64,000 nt of DNA. Origin: Roseiarcus fermentans (GTDB lineage: Bacteria > Pseudomonadota > Alphaproteobacteria > Rhizobiales > Beijerinckiaceae). A program made the translations under genes and the position numbers. The notes below the pieces were generated by a model that saw only the letters and a list, made by a program, of their open reading frames with translations, was not told the origin of the DNA and searched no databases. Shown one piece after another: positions 18,892 through 27,119 of this stretch (positions within the stretch are counted from its first letter, which is position 1; each line of letters begins with the position of its first letter). The DNA lies in the NCBI RefSeq assembly GCF_003315135.1, contig NZ_QNRK01000004.1, positions 120,740-184,739 on the forward strand, read 5' to 3'.

Positions 18892-19150
18892 CGACACTCC
18901 TTATGGCCTTTGGTAAGGTCTGCGACGGGCAGGCGCGCCTAGGATGAGGGCGCGCCCGCATCGGGCTGGGGCGGGGGGATCGACGAGGCGGGCGCCTTGC
19001 CGTACCGGTTGCCGGCCGCGCGGTTTATGGACTTGCCGGTGTCGAAAGGAAAGTCCAAGGACAAGTGTGAGAATGGCGCCGGGCCTCGAGGGCCCGAGCC
19101 GCGTAACGGGGGCTGGCCGCCGCATCGGCGCCATGGTTTTGAGGCTCGAG

Positions 19151-19489
19151 ATGTCAAACCCAAGAACCGGCCGCGAGCCGGGAAAGACCGTGACCCGCGC
19201 CGACCTGTCCGAAATCGTCTACCAGCGCGTCGGGCTGTCGCGCACCGAGTCGGCCGAACTGGTTCAGTCGGTGCTGGACGAGATCTGCGATGCGGCAGTG
19301 CGGGGAGAGACGGTGAAGCTCAGCGGGTTCGGCTCGTTCGTCGTCCGCTCGAAGGGCGAGCGCATCGGGCGTAATCCCAAGACCGGCGTGGAGGTGCCGA
19401 TCCTCCCGCGCCGGGTGATGGTGTTCAAGCCGTCGAACGTCCTGAAGGCCAAGATCAACGGCAAGGCCGACGACGACGCTCGCGATTAG
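19151..19489 (+). CDS. ihfA: Integration host factor subunit alpha
   Basis: A 112-residue DNA-bending protein of the HU/IHF family. It shows [18 protein letters not shown], the [11 protein letters not shown] beta region and the [12 protein letters not shown] arm with the intercalating proline, which are IHF-alpha features. It pairs with IHF-beta (not in the window) in recombination, replication and promoter architecture. ATG 19151 has GAGG 7 nt upstream. The gene is followed by a MerR regulator and tRNA-Pro, an order I recall as usual in Rhizobiales. Confidence 0.95.
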   Translation: MSNPRTGREPGKTVTRADLSEIVYQRVGLSRTESAELVQSVLDEICDAAVRGETVKLSGFGSFVVRSKGERIGRNPKTGVEVPILPRRVMVFKPSNVLKAKINGKADDDARD

Positions 19490-19581
19490 GCGCGTCTGGC
19501 GTTCGGTCGCTGGGCGGACGATAGTAGCCGGACGGGCAAGGACGATTCGGCCTGCTCCAACCGCTGTCCGCGAGCGACGAG

Positions 19582-20103
19582 ATGGAGAAGAGCCCAGAGG
19601 CCTTTCGAACGATCAGCGAAGTCGCCGACACCATCGACCTGCCGCAGCACGTGCTGCGGTTCTGGGAGACGCGATTTCCGCAGATCCGCCCGCTGAAGCG
19701 CGCCGGGGGCCGGCGCTATTACCGGCCCGACGACGTCGAGCGGCTCCGCCTGATCAAGCGCCTGCTGTACGACGAGGGCTATACGATCAAGGGCGTCCAG
19801 AAACTGTTCAAGGAGCAGGGCGTGCAGGCTTTGACCAGCGCAACCACGGAGCCGCGCCTCCTGTCCCAGCCGTCCGAACCGGCCGCGCGGGCGCAGGCCG
19901 CGCGCGAGCCGGATCCGGGGCTCGCGGCGGGTCCGCGGCCGGACCCGGCGGCCCCGCCGGAATCCGTGGCGCCGCCAGTCGCGACGCGGGCCTTCGATCC
20001 CGGCGAGATCGCGGCGCTCCGGGGGGCGCTGGCCGAGATCGTCGAGGCGGCCCGCGCCCTGCGACTCGCGCGATCGGGACAAGCCGGGGACCAGACCGGC
20101 TAA
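19582..20103 (+). CDS. MerR family transcriptional regulator
   Basis: A 173-residue protein with an N-terminal winged helix MerR domain (residues 8-78): [25 protein letters not shown] followed by [19 protein letters not shown]. The C-terminal half is Pro/Ala/Arg-rich with a short helix at the end and no recognised effector domain. It is the gene usually found downstream of ihfA in this group; its regulon is unknown. The next feature is tRNA-Pro 45 bp downstream. Confidence 0.9.
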   Translation: MEKSPEAFRTISEVADTIDLPQHVLRFWETRFPQIRPLKRAGGRRYYRPDDVERLRLIKRLLYDEGYTIKGVQKLFKEQGVQALTSATTEPRLLSQPSEPAARAQAAREPDPGLAAGPRPDPAAPPESVAPPVATRAFDPGEIAALRGALAEIVEAARALRLARSGQAGDQTG

Positions 20104-20148
20104 GAACGGATTGCCAGCGGCGGCGAGCCTGCCTATAAGAGCAGCCGT

Positions 20149-20226
20149 CGGGGCGTAGCGCAGCCCGGTTAGCGCACCTGTCTGGGGGACAGGGGGTCGG
20201 AGGTTCGAGTCCTCTCGCCCCGACCA
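20149..20226 (+). tRNA. tRNA-Pro (GGG anticodon)
   Basis: A complete cloverleaf: acceptor CGGGGCG (20149-20155) pairs with CGCCCCG (20216-20222), followed by A and an encoded CCA. The anticodon loop CTGGGGG between CCTGT and ACAGG gives anticodon GGG, reading CCC/CCU. The T-loop TTCGAGT is intact. Although tRNA genes are common attachment sites, no integrase or 3' tRNA fragment is seen nearby. Confidence 0.97.
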
Positions 20227-20438
20227 TTTCTCTCCTGAAGGATCAGCGGCTTGGGCGGCTGGCTTCAAGAGAATGTTCTCGCGACAGTTTCGATGGTTCG
20301 ACCCATCCTCGACCCCGTCGTATCGATTCCGTCGATTGCGATCCCCGGGGAATGAGAGAGCGTCGGCGCCGGGCCCGCTGAAACATACTGGCAAGGTTGG
20401 CCGCGCGCAGAGGACCGCGAGCGGCTTTTCACGGCGCG

Positions 20439-20621
20439 TCAGCCGTTATCGTCCTTCGGCGGAATAGCCGCGGCGCCGGCCGGCGCCGGTCGCGGCGTGC
20501 TGTTCGCCGGCTCGGGCCCCCGATTGAAGCGGATGAGCGCGCCCAGGTACTGCCTTGCCCCGGGGCTGTCGGCGAGAAGAATGACACCCGGGGCGACGAT
20601 GATCCAGAGCCAAAGCAGCAT
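20439..20621 (-). CDS. Small single-pass membrane protein of unknown function
   Basis: A 60-residue protein starting MLLWLWIIVAPGVILLADS, one membrane helix, followed by a short basic stretch (QYLGALIRFNRG) and a Pro/Ala-rich hydrophilic tail. A strong AAGGAG (20629-20634) lies exactly 7 nt before ATG 20621, whereas the in-frame ATG at 20627 would be only 1 nt away, so the shorter start is preferred. No family is recognised. It is divergent from the DUF2760 gene. Confidence 0.55.
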   Translation of the reverse strand: MLLWLWIIVAPGVILLADSPGARQYLGALIRFNRGPEPANSTPRPAPAGAAAIPPKDDNG

Positions 20622-20866
20622 TCTCATTCTCCTTCAGGTTCGATCCGCCAGCGGGCGGTCGTGGAAAGAAAACGCGCCGGCGCGAAGGAAAGTTCCTCTG
20701 CGCCGCGGACGGGAGTCCCCGCCAGCCTCGCGTGATCTGCGACCAAACGACGCCGCGGCGCGCCGCCGGCCTGGACGGCGAATCGCCCGACTGGCCGCAT
20801 CGGCCAAAACAGTTTAGGTATCCGCCCGCGCGCCTCGCGCAGTCGCCGCCGGAGGGGGCAATCGCT

Positions 20867-21520
20867 ATGAGAGTCGTCCTGATGATCGCCGCGCTGCTCC
20901 TGCTGGCGACGGCGGCCGCCGCCCCGGCGATCGACCTCGAGCCGGTCCGCCAGCAACTGGCGCAATGGGGGCTCGCCGACCTCGCGCCGGTGCGGCAATA
21001 TTTGCCGCAGGCCACGCTGGGGCTGGCCGCGCTGGTCTTCCTCATGTCGGTGGTCGCGCTGTTCCCGCGCCGGACCCCGGCCGCGCCCGCCGCCGAACCC
21101 GCGCCGACCGCGCCGGAACCGCCGCGGGCGAGCGTCGAGGCCGAGATCGTGCACTTCCTCGCGATGTTGCAGGAGAAGGGCCGGCTGGTCGATTTCCTGA
21201 TGGACGACATCAACGCCTACGGCGACGCCCAGGTCGGGGCGGCGTCCCGGGTCGTTCACGCCGGATGCAAGGATGTGCTCACGGAGCATTTCTCGATCCG
21301 GCCCGTCCGCTCCGAGGCGGAGGGATCGAAGGTTCAGGTGCCGCCCGGCTATTCGGCCGACGAATACCGGCTGGTCGGCAAGATCGCGGGGTCGGCGCCG
21401 TTCTCCGGCGTGCTCGTCCACCGCGGCTGGAAGACCGACACGGTGAAGCTGCCGCTGCTGCTGCGCGGCCCCGACGACCCGCTGCCCGCGATCGCGCCGG
21501 CGGAGGTGGAAGTGAAATGA
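20867..21520 (+). CDS. DUF2760 membrane protein, first gene of the Hsp70 module
   Basis: A 217-residue protein. Residues 1-20 are a hydrophobic segment and residues 50-68 (ATLGLAALVFLMSVVALF) a second one, followed by a Pro/Ala linker and a DUF2760-type domain (residues ~90-217) with VEAEIVHFLAMLQEKGRLVD, VVHAGCKDVL and LVHRGWKTDTVKLP blocks. DUF2760 proteins have no assigned biochemical role but are often encoded next to atypical Hsp70s, as here. GGAGGGG stands 7-8 nt before ATG 20867. The topology suggests a membrane-tethered partner for the two following Hsp70s; that is an inference. Confidence 0.8.
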   Translation: MRVVLMIAALLLLATAAAAPAIDLEPVRQQLAQWGLADLAPVRQYLPQATLGLAALVFLMSVVALFPRRTPAAPAAEPAPTAPEPPRASVEAEIVHFLAMLQEKGRLVDFLMDDINAYGDAQVGAASRVVHAGCKDVLTEHFSIRPVRSEAEGSKVQVPPGYSADEYRLVGKIAGSAPFSGVLVHRGWKTDTVKLPLLLRGPDDPLPAIAPAEVEVK

Positions 21521-21587
21521 AGGGTTCGCCGGCGCGCCGCCGCGGCGCGCCGGCCGTTGCGGCCCAACCCCTGCGAGGACTCCATCG

Positions 21588-23423
21588 ATGACCGCTCGCT
21601 TCAGTCTCGGGATCGACCTCGGCACCAGCAACAGCGCCATGGCGCTGACCGAACTCGACGCCGACCGACCGGAGATCGTGCCGGTGTTGCAGGTCCTGGC
21701 CCCGGCCGAACTCGGCGAAAAGCCGACCATGGCCTCGGCGCTCTACTTGCCGCATCCCGAGGAATTCCGGCCGGACGCGTTCGCGCTGCCGTGGGGGCAG
21801 GGCGAAGCGTTGCGGATCGTCGGCCAGTTCGCCCGCGATCACGGCGCGCTCGTCCCCGATCGCCTGGTGACGTCGGCCAAGTCGTGGCTGTCCAACCCGC
21901 ACATCGATCCGAGGCAGCGCACGCTGCCGTGGAAGTCCGAGAGCGCGGAAGACAAGCTGTCGCCGTTCGAGTGCTCGCGCCTCTATCTCGAACACCTCAA
22001 GGGCGCCTTCCTCCACGCGGCGCGGGCGAGCGGGCGGGACTGGGACATCGGCGACGGCCAGATCGTCGTGACGGTGCCTGCTTCGTTCGACGACGTCGCG
22101 CGCAATCTGACGGCGGAAGCGGCCGAGGCCGCCGGGCTCGGTCAGGTTACGCTGCTCGAGGAGCCGCAGGCGGCGTTCTACGCCTGGGCCGCGCGGGCCG
22201 GGCGGCAATGGCGCGACGCGGTCGCGCCGGGCGACGTGATCCTGGTCTGCGACGTCGGCGGCGGCACCGCCGATTTCAGCCTGATCGCCGTCACCGACGT
22301 CGACGGCGCCCTCGAACTCGAACGCATCAGCGTCGGTGAGCACATCCTGCTCGGCGGCGACAACATGGATCTGGCGCTCGCCTACGCCCTGCGGGCGGGC
22401 CTCGAGGCGGAAGGCAAGGCGCTCGACGGCTGGCAGTTCCTCGCGCTGGTCCACGCCGCGGCGCGGGCGAAGATCGCCCTGTTCGAGGATGCGGCGCTCA
22501 GCGAGGCGCCGATCGCGATTCCCTCGCGCGGCGCGAGCCTGTTCGCCAAGACGATCTCGACCGCGCTTCCGCGCGCGCTGCTGTCGCAGATCGTGATCGA
22601 CGGGTTCTTCGCCATGACGACGCTCGACGACCTGCCGCAGGAGGGGCGGCGCGCCGGGCTTCAGGAATTCGGGCTGCCCTACGCGTCCGATCCGGTGATC
22701 AGCAAGCATCTGGCGCGCTTCCTCGGCCGCAGCCTGCAGAACGTGCGCGCGAGCGACAAGCTCGCGGCGCTGGTCGGACCGCGCGCCTCCGGGACGGCGC
22801 TGCTGCCGACCGCGGTGCTGTTCAACGGCGGCGTGTTCAAGGCCGAGCCGATCCGCGCCCGGGTGCTGGAGCTGCTGGCGTCGTGGAACGGCGGCGCCCC
22901 GGTCCGGGCGCTCGAAGGCTTCGAGCCCGATCTCGCGGTGGCGCAAGGGGCGGCCGTCTACGGCCGGCGCCGCGCCACGGGGCAGGGCATGCGCATCAAG
23001 GCGGGCGCCGCGCGCTCGTACTATGTCGGGCTGGAGACGTCGATGCCGGCCATTCCCGGCTTCCGGCCGCCGGTCAAGGCGCTGTGCGTGGTGCCGCAGG
23101 GCATGCAGGAGGGGACCGAGCAGCTGATCGAGGGCCGCACCTTCGGCCTGGTGACGGGGGAAACCGCCGAGTTCCGCTTCTTCTCGTCGGCGGTGCGCAG
23201 CGGCGACGCGCCGGGCGAAATCCTGCCCGACGCCGAGCGCGAGCTGGAGGAGACGGCGTTGCTGGAAGTCGAGCTTCCGGCGCTCGCCGACGTTCCGGCG
23301 GGGCAGGTGGTCCCGGTGCGGATCGAGGCGATCGTCACCGAACTCGGAACGCTCGAACTCTGGATGAAGCACGCGAACTCGGACCGCAAGTGGAAGATCG
23401 AGTTTCAGGTGCGCACGCAGTAG
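21588..23423 (+). CDS. Atypical Hsp70-family chaperone (first of pair)
   Basis: A 611-residue Hsp70 homologue. The nucleotide-binding domain is intact: phosphate-1 GIDLGTSNSAMAL, the lysine of SAKSWL (Lys98, position of the DnaK catalytic Lys), phosphate-2 CDVGGGTADFSL (221-232), and VLFNGGVFK as the adenosine motif. The last ~120 residues look like a beta-sandwich substrate-binding domain (PVRIEAIVTELGTLELW) but there is no helical lid or C-terminal EEVD-type tail, so it differs from DnaK. It starts 67 bp after the DUF2760 gene with a GAGGA ribosome-binding site. No DnaJ or GrpE gene lies nearby. Confidence 0.9.
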   Translation: MTARFSLGIDLGTSNSAMALTELDADRPEIVPVLQVLAPAELGEKPTMASALYLPHPEEFRPDAFALPWGQGEALRIVGQFARDHGALVPDRLVTSAKSWLSNPHIDPRQRTLPWKSESAEDKLSPFECSRLYLEHLKGAFLHAARASGRDWDIGDGQIVVTVPASFDDVARNLTAEAAEAAGLGQVTLLEEPQAAFYAWAARAGRQWRDAVAPGDVILVCDVGGGTADFSLIAVTDVDGALELERISVGEHILLGGDNMDLALAYALRAGLEAEGKALDGWQFLALVHAAARAKIALFEDAALSEAPIAIPSRGASLFAKTISTALPRALLSQIVIDGFFAMTTLDDLPQEGRRAGLQEFGLPYASDPVISKHLARFLGRSLQNVRASDKLAALVGPRASGTALLPTAVLFNGGVFKAEPIRARVLELLASWNGGAPVRALEGFEPDLAVAQGAAVYGRRRATGQGMRIKAGAARSYYVGLETSMPAIPGFRPPVKALCVVPQGMQEGTEQLIEGRTFGLVTGETAEFRFFSSAVRSGDAPGEILPDAERELEETALLEVELPALADVPAGQVVPVRIEAIVTELGTLELWMKHANSDRKWKIEFQVRTQ

Positions 23424-23795
23424 ACTGAGCCTCGCGCTCGAGACACGGCGTCGCTATAGGCGCGGTCGCCGGCCAGGCATTATTACACCGGCGGGCGCGG
23501 TGCGCCTCCTCCCCCCTTGTGGGGGAGGAACGAGGAGGGGGGTCGGGCCATGCCTATCCGTTGGGCGCGCAAGGGAACTTCCCAAGCTCGGCGTGACCCC
23601 CCACCCTGTCCCGCCCCCACAAGAGCCTGCGCCCGGGCGCGCGCAAGCGCGACCCGGGTGGGGGCCGGGACGTCGCTCGCCGCTCGGAGTTTGGCCGGCA
23701 AAGAGATGTGTGCATCCCTCGGGCAGCTGACTGCGCGGCCACGCTCCATGCGGCGCTGGCGCTCGCGCTCGAACGAACCCGGTTGACGAAAAGCC
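23424..23795. other. Intergenic spacer with a palindromic G/C-tract element
   Basis: 372 bp between the two Hsp70 genes, holding no gene. It contains a hairpin at 23507-23529 (TCCTCCCCC paired with GGGGGAGGA around CTTGT) and further homopolymer-rich tracts to about 23660 (GACCCCCCACCCTG, GCCCGGGCGCGCGC). The composition is that of dispersed palindromic intergenic repeats; a second copy is not present in this window. Confidence 0.5.
23507..23529. repeat. Palindromic hairpin between the Hsp70 genes
   Basis: A 9-bp perfect stem of TCCTCCCCC and GGGGGAGGA with a 5-nt loop. No T-tract follows on either strand, so it is not a standard terminator; it may be a REP-like element or an mRNA-stability hairpin. 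Confidence 0.6.
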
Positions 23796-26636
23796 ATGGC
23801 GGCCCGGTTTTCCATCGGCATCGATCTCGGCACGACGAATTCGGCGCTCGCCTTCGTCGCGCTCGACGGCGACGCGCGTCCCGAGGCGCTGCTCGTCCCG
23901 CAGCTGGAAACCCCGGTTTCGCTCGGCGAGGCGACGACGCTGCCGTCGTTTCTCTATCTGCCCGAGGACGCGGGCGATGCGGCCACCCCGGGCGCGGACT
24001 TCGACACCGACGAATGGATCGTCGGCCGCCTCGCCCGCCGCCGCGCTGGGGAAACGCCTGGACGGGTGGCGCGATCGGCGAAGTCGTGGCTCTGCCACCA
24101 TTCGGCCGACCGGACCGCGCCGATCCTGCCCTGGGGATCGGAAGACCTGAGCCCCTCGCAAAAAATCTCGCCGGTCGGCGCCTCCGCGCTCGTGCTGGCG
24201 CATCTGCGCGCCGCCTGGAACAGCCGCTTCGCGCGCCAGGGCTTTCCGTTCGACGCGCAGGACATCGCCATCACCGTGCCCGCCTCGTTCGACGCCGCCG
24301 CGCAGCGCCTGACGCTGGACGCGGCGCAGGAGGCCGGCTTTCCGCCGGCCCTGCGGCTGCTCGAGGAGCCGCAGGCGGCCTTCTACTGCTGGCTCGAAGC
24401 CCACGACGCCGGCGGGGCGCCCTGGGGGGACGCGAGCGCCGCCGAACCGCGCCACATCCTGATCGTCGACATCGGCGGCGGCACCTCGGACTTCAGCCTG
24501 TTCGAGACCCGCGCGGGCGCGGCGGGCGCCACGCCCGAGATCAAGCGGGTCGCCGTCAGCGACCACATCCTGCTCGGCGGCGACAACATGGATCTGGCGC
24601 TCGCGGCGCTGGTCGAGCCGCGGCTGGCGGCGGGACGCGGCGGCCTGTCCGGCCCGCAATGGGATCATCTCGTCGCCTCGTGCCGCGACATCAAGGAGCT
24701 GGCGCTCGCCGGCGACGGTTCGGCGCCGGAGCATTACGTGGTGGCGCTGCCGGGCAGGGGCTCCGGCCTGATCGGCGGCGCGCAGGCGACGACGGTCCAG
24801 CGCGACGAGGTCGAGCGCATGGCGTTGGACGGCTTCTTCCCGGAATGCGACGCGCGCGCAAAGCCCTGGCGGACGCAATCGGGCTTACGCGACTGGGGGC
24901 TCCCCTACGCCGCCGACAGCGCGATCACCCGCCACCTCGCCGATTTTCTGGCGGATCGCCCGCGCGTCGACGCCGTGCTGTTCAACGGCGGCGCGCTGCA
25001 CGCCGGCGTCTTGCGCCAGCGGCTCCTCGACCAGATCGCGGCCTGGCAGGAGGGCGTCCGCCCGGTCGAACTGTTCAACGCCGAGCCCGACCTCGCGGTC
25101 GCGCGCGGCGCCGCCCGGTTCGGCAAGCTCCTGCACGCGCGCTCCGGCCGGATCGCGGCGGGGGCGGCGCGAGCGGTGTTTCTCGCCGCCGAGACGGCGG
25201 CTGCGGGCGAGCGGCCGGCGCTGATCTGCGTTCTGCCCCTCGGCGCAGCGGCCGAGCAGGGCTTCGCCATCGACCTGCCCGGCCTCGAGCTCCGGACCGG
25301 CCGGCCGGTCAGTTTTCAGGCCTGGTCCTCGACCCGCCACGGCGACAGCCGGCCGGGCGACGTCGTCCCCTGGGACCCGGACGCCTTCCAGGCGCTGCCG
25401 GAGCTTCAGACGCGCGTCGAAACGGGGCAGGGCGCCGACGCCGGGCCGGAGCGGACCGTCCCGGTCCGGCTGGCGGCGAAGATCAACGCGCTCGGCCTCC
25501 TGCAGATCGCCTGCGTGGGTACGGACCCGCGCGCCCCCGGTTCGTGGCCGCTGGAATTCAACCTGCGCGCCCACGAGACCGGCGGGCGCGGCGCGAGGGC
25601 CGCCGAGGCGGTCGCGCCGAACGCTACGCCCGAGGCGCAGCAGGCCGTGCGGGAGCAGATCGCCGCCCTGTTCGCCCCGCCGCCGCCGAAGGCCGGGCCG
25701 AAGCCGGGGGGCAAGGCGGGCGGCAGGCCGGGGGCGAAAATGTCCGGCTTCAGGCCCGTCGACAAGTCCGCCGGCCCGAGCGCCAATGCGGCGCTGAAGA
25801 CGATGGAGCGCGTGGTCGGCGCGCCGCGGCACGAATGGAACGCGGCGCTGCTGCGCGGCCTGTGGCCGGCCCTCGACGATGCGACCGCCGGCCGCAAGCA
25901 TTCCGTCGAGCATGAGGAGGCCTGGCTCGGTCTCGCCGGATTCCTGCTGCGCCCGGGGTTCGGCTATCCCGGCGACGCTGAGCGCATGGACGCGCTGTGG
26001 CGCCTGCGGGAGACGGGGCTCGCCTTTCCCGGCAAGCGCAGCAAGGTGCAGGAGGCGATCCTGTGGCGGCGCGTCGCCGGCGGCCTGACGGCGGAGCGGC
26101 AGGACCTGTTGCTGGCGGCCGACCTCGCGACGCTCGCCGCCGGCAAGGCGTCGCCGGAACTGGTCCGCCTCGCGGGCTCGCTCGAACGCCTGCCGCGCGA
26201 GACTAAGACGGAGCTGATCGAGCTTTTCCTTGCGCAGGCGATCCGGCTGATCGAGGGCCGGCAGCATTGCGCGCCGCACCTGTCCGCGCTGGGCCTGCTG
26301 CTCAACCGGACGCCGCTCTACGCGGGACCGGAGAGCGTGGTCGCGCCCGAGCTCGTCGAACGCGCCTTCGCCGCGCTGCAGCCGTTCGACTGGTCGGCCG
26401 GCGACCTGACCGAGTGCTGCACGTTGTTCCTGAGGGCCGCGCGAGTCGTGGACGATCGAAACCTGGACGTCCCGAGGGGAATGCGCGACCGGATCGCTCG
26501 CAAGCTCGAAGGCGCGGGCGTCACGCCGTTGCGCGCCGCCACGATCCGGGCGTTCACGCCCGGACGCGCCGACCGCGCGGCGCTGTACGGCGAGCCGCTT
26601 CCGCCCGGCCTGGTGCTCGGCGGCGACCTCGGCTGA
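23796..26636 (+). CDS. Large atypical Hsp70 with C-terminal DUF3731-like extension
   Basis: A 946-residue protein. Residues 1-~480 are an Hsp70 nucleotide-binding domain with GIDLGTTNSALAF, the SAKSWL lysine, VDIGGGTSDFSLF and VLFNGGALH. A beta-rich segment follows (PVRLAAKINALGLLQI), then a Pro/Lys/Gly linker near residues 625-660. The last ~290 residues are helical (ERVVGAPRHEWNAALLRGLWPAL, EEAWLGLAGFLLRPGFGYP, RRVAGGLTAERQDLLL) and match my recollection of the DUF3731 region fused to such Hsp70s. Function unknown. It follows the first Hsp70 in the same direction after 372 bp and lacks a strong ribosome-binding site. Confidence 0.88.
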   Translation: MAARFSIGIDLGTTNSALAFVALDGDARPEALLVPQLETPVSLGEATTLPSFLYLPEDAGDAATPGADFDTDEWIVGRLARRRAGETPGRVARSAKSWLCHHSADRTAPILPWGSEDLSPSQKISPVGASALVLAHLRAAWNSRFARQGFPFDAQDIAITVPASFDAAAQRLTLDAAQEAGFPPALRLLEEPQAAFYCWLEAHDAGGAPWGDASAAEPRHILIVDIGGGTSDFSLFETRAGAAGATPEIKRVAVSDHILLGGDNMDLALAALVEPRLAAGRGGLSGPQWDHLVASCRDIKELALAGDGSAPEHYVVALPGRGSGLIGGAQATTVQRDEVERMALDGFFPECDARAKPWRTQSGLRDWGLPYAADSAITRHLADFLADRPRVDAVLFNGGALHAGVLRQRLLDQIAAWQEGVRPVELFNAEPDLAVARGAARFGKLLHARSGRIAAGAARAVFLAAETAAAGERPALICVLPLGAAAEQGFAIDLPGLELRTGRPVSFQAWSSTRHGDSRPGDVVPWDPDAFQALPELQTRVETGQGADAGPERTVPVRLAAKINALGLLQIACVGTDPRAPGSWPLEFNLRAHETGGRGARAAEAVAPNATPEAQQAVREQIAALFAPPPPKAGPKPGGKAGGRPGAKMSGFRPVDKSAGPSANAALKTMERVVGAPRHEWNAALLRGLWPALDDATAGRKHSVEHEEAWLGLAGFLLRPGFGYPGDAERMDALWRLRETGLAFPGKRSKVQEAILWRRVAGGLTAERQDLLLAADLATLAAGKASPELVRLAGSLERLPRETKTELIELFLAQAIRLIEGRQHCAPHLSALGLLLNRTPLYAGPESVVAPELVERAFAALQPFDWSAGDLTECCTLFLRAARVVDDRNLDVPRGMRDRIARKLEGAGVTPLRAATIRAFTPGRADRAALYGEPLPPGLVLGGDLG

Positions 26637-27119
26637 CCTGGCGTTCCGTCAAGAAAAAACCCGCGTCGGAGCGCCTCTCCAGCGACATGTCTGGCGGGCG
26701 CTCCGACGCGAACCGGACACAGAGAGGAGCGGGGAGGAAACACTCGACTCGGTCTCGATTGGCATCAATTGGAATGGCGGGTATAGACAGGAGTAAACTT
26801 GTGTGCTCGTCGTTGGTTCCCCGCCGACAAAGCTGTCTTCTCACATACGACGCAGTTAGGCAATGCGACAAAGTGACTATGAAAGAAGATAATCTTGTAA
26901 TTACGTATCTTACATTGAGGCGGTCGACAGCAAGACAGATCTCTCCCCGTAACAATGCTGTGAACGTGAGGATCCGCCGCGAGCCGGTTAAGAGAAAACC
27001 ATGAGCCACAACCGTCCGCGGCGCTCCCGACCCGGAATCCGGCCGAGGCCGCGACGCGAGATCCCCGTAACGCCGGGCGAGAACCTTGGTTCCGCGCGCC
27101 GCTGACAAATTCGCTGGGG
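26637..27119. other. AT-rich intergenic patch between hsp70 and HMG-CoA reductase genes
   Basis: 483 bp. The part from about 26740 to 26960 is clearly AT-richer than the surroundings. On the plus strand an ATG at 26879 opens a 41-codon frame (MKEDNLVITYLTLRRS...) ending at 27004, with no ribosome-binding site and no recognised family. No terminator is obvious. It may be a remnant of foreign DNA or a regulatory region. Confidence 0.45.

Noticed and set aside
18944-19150. N-terminal extension of IHF-alpha
   Set aside because: The open frame continues upstream but is Arg-rich and unlike the family; the ATG at 19151 has a ribosome-binding site and gives the standard length.
20149-20226. tRNA-Pro as an integration site for a genomic island
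   Set aside because: No integrase and no 3' tRNA repeat is visible downstream.
26879-27004. Possible 41-codon gene MKEDNLVITYLTLRRS...
   Set aside because: No ribosome-binding site and no family; kept only as part of the AT-rich patch finding.
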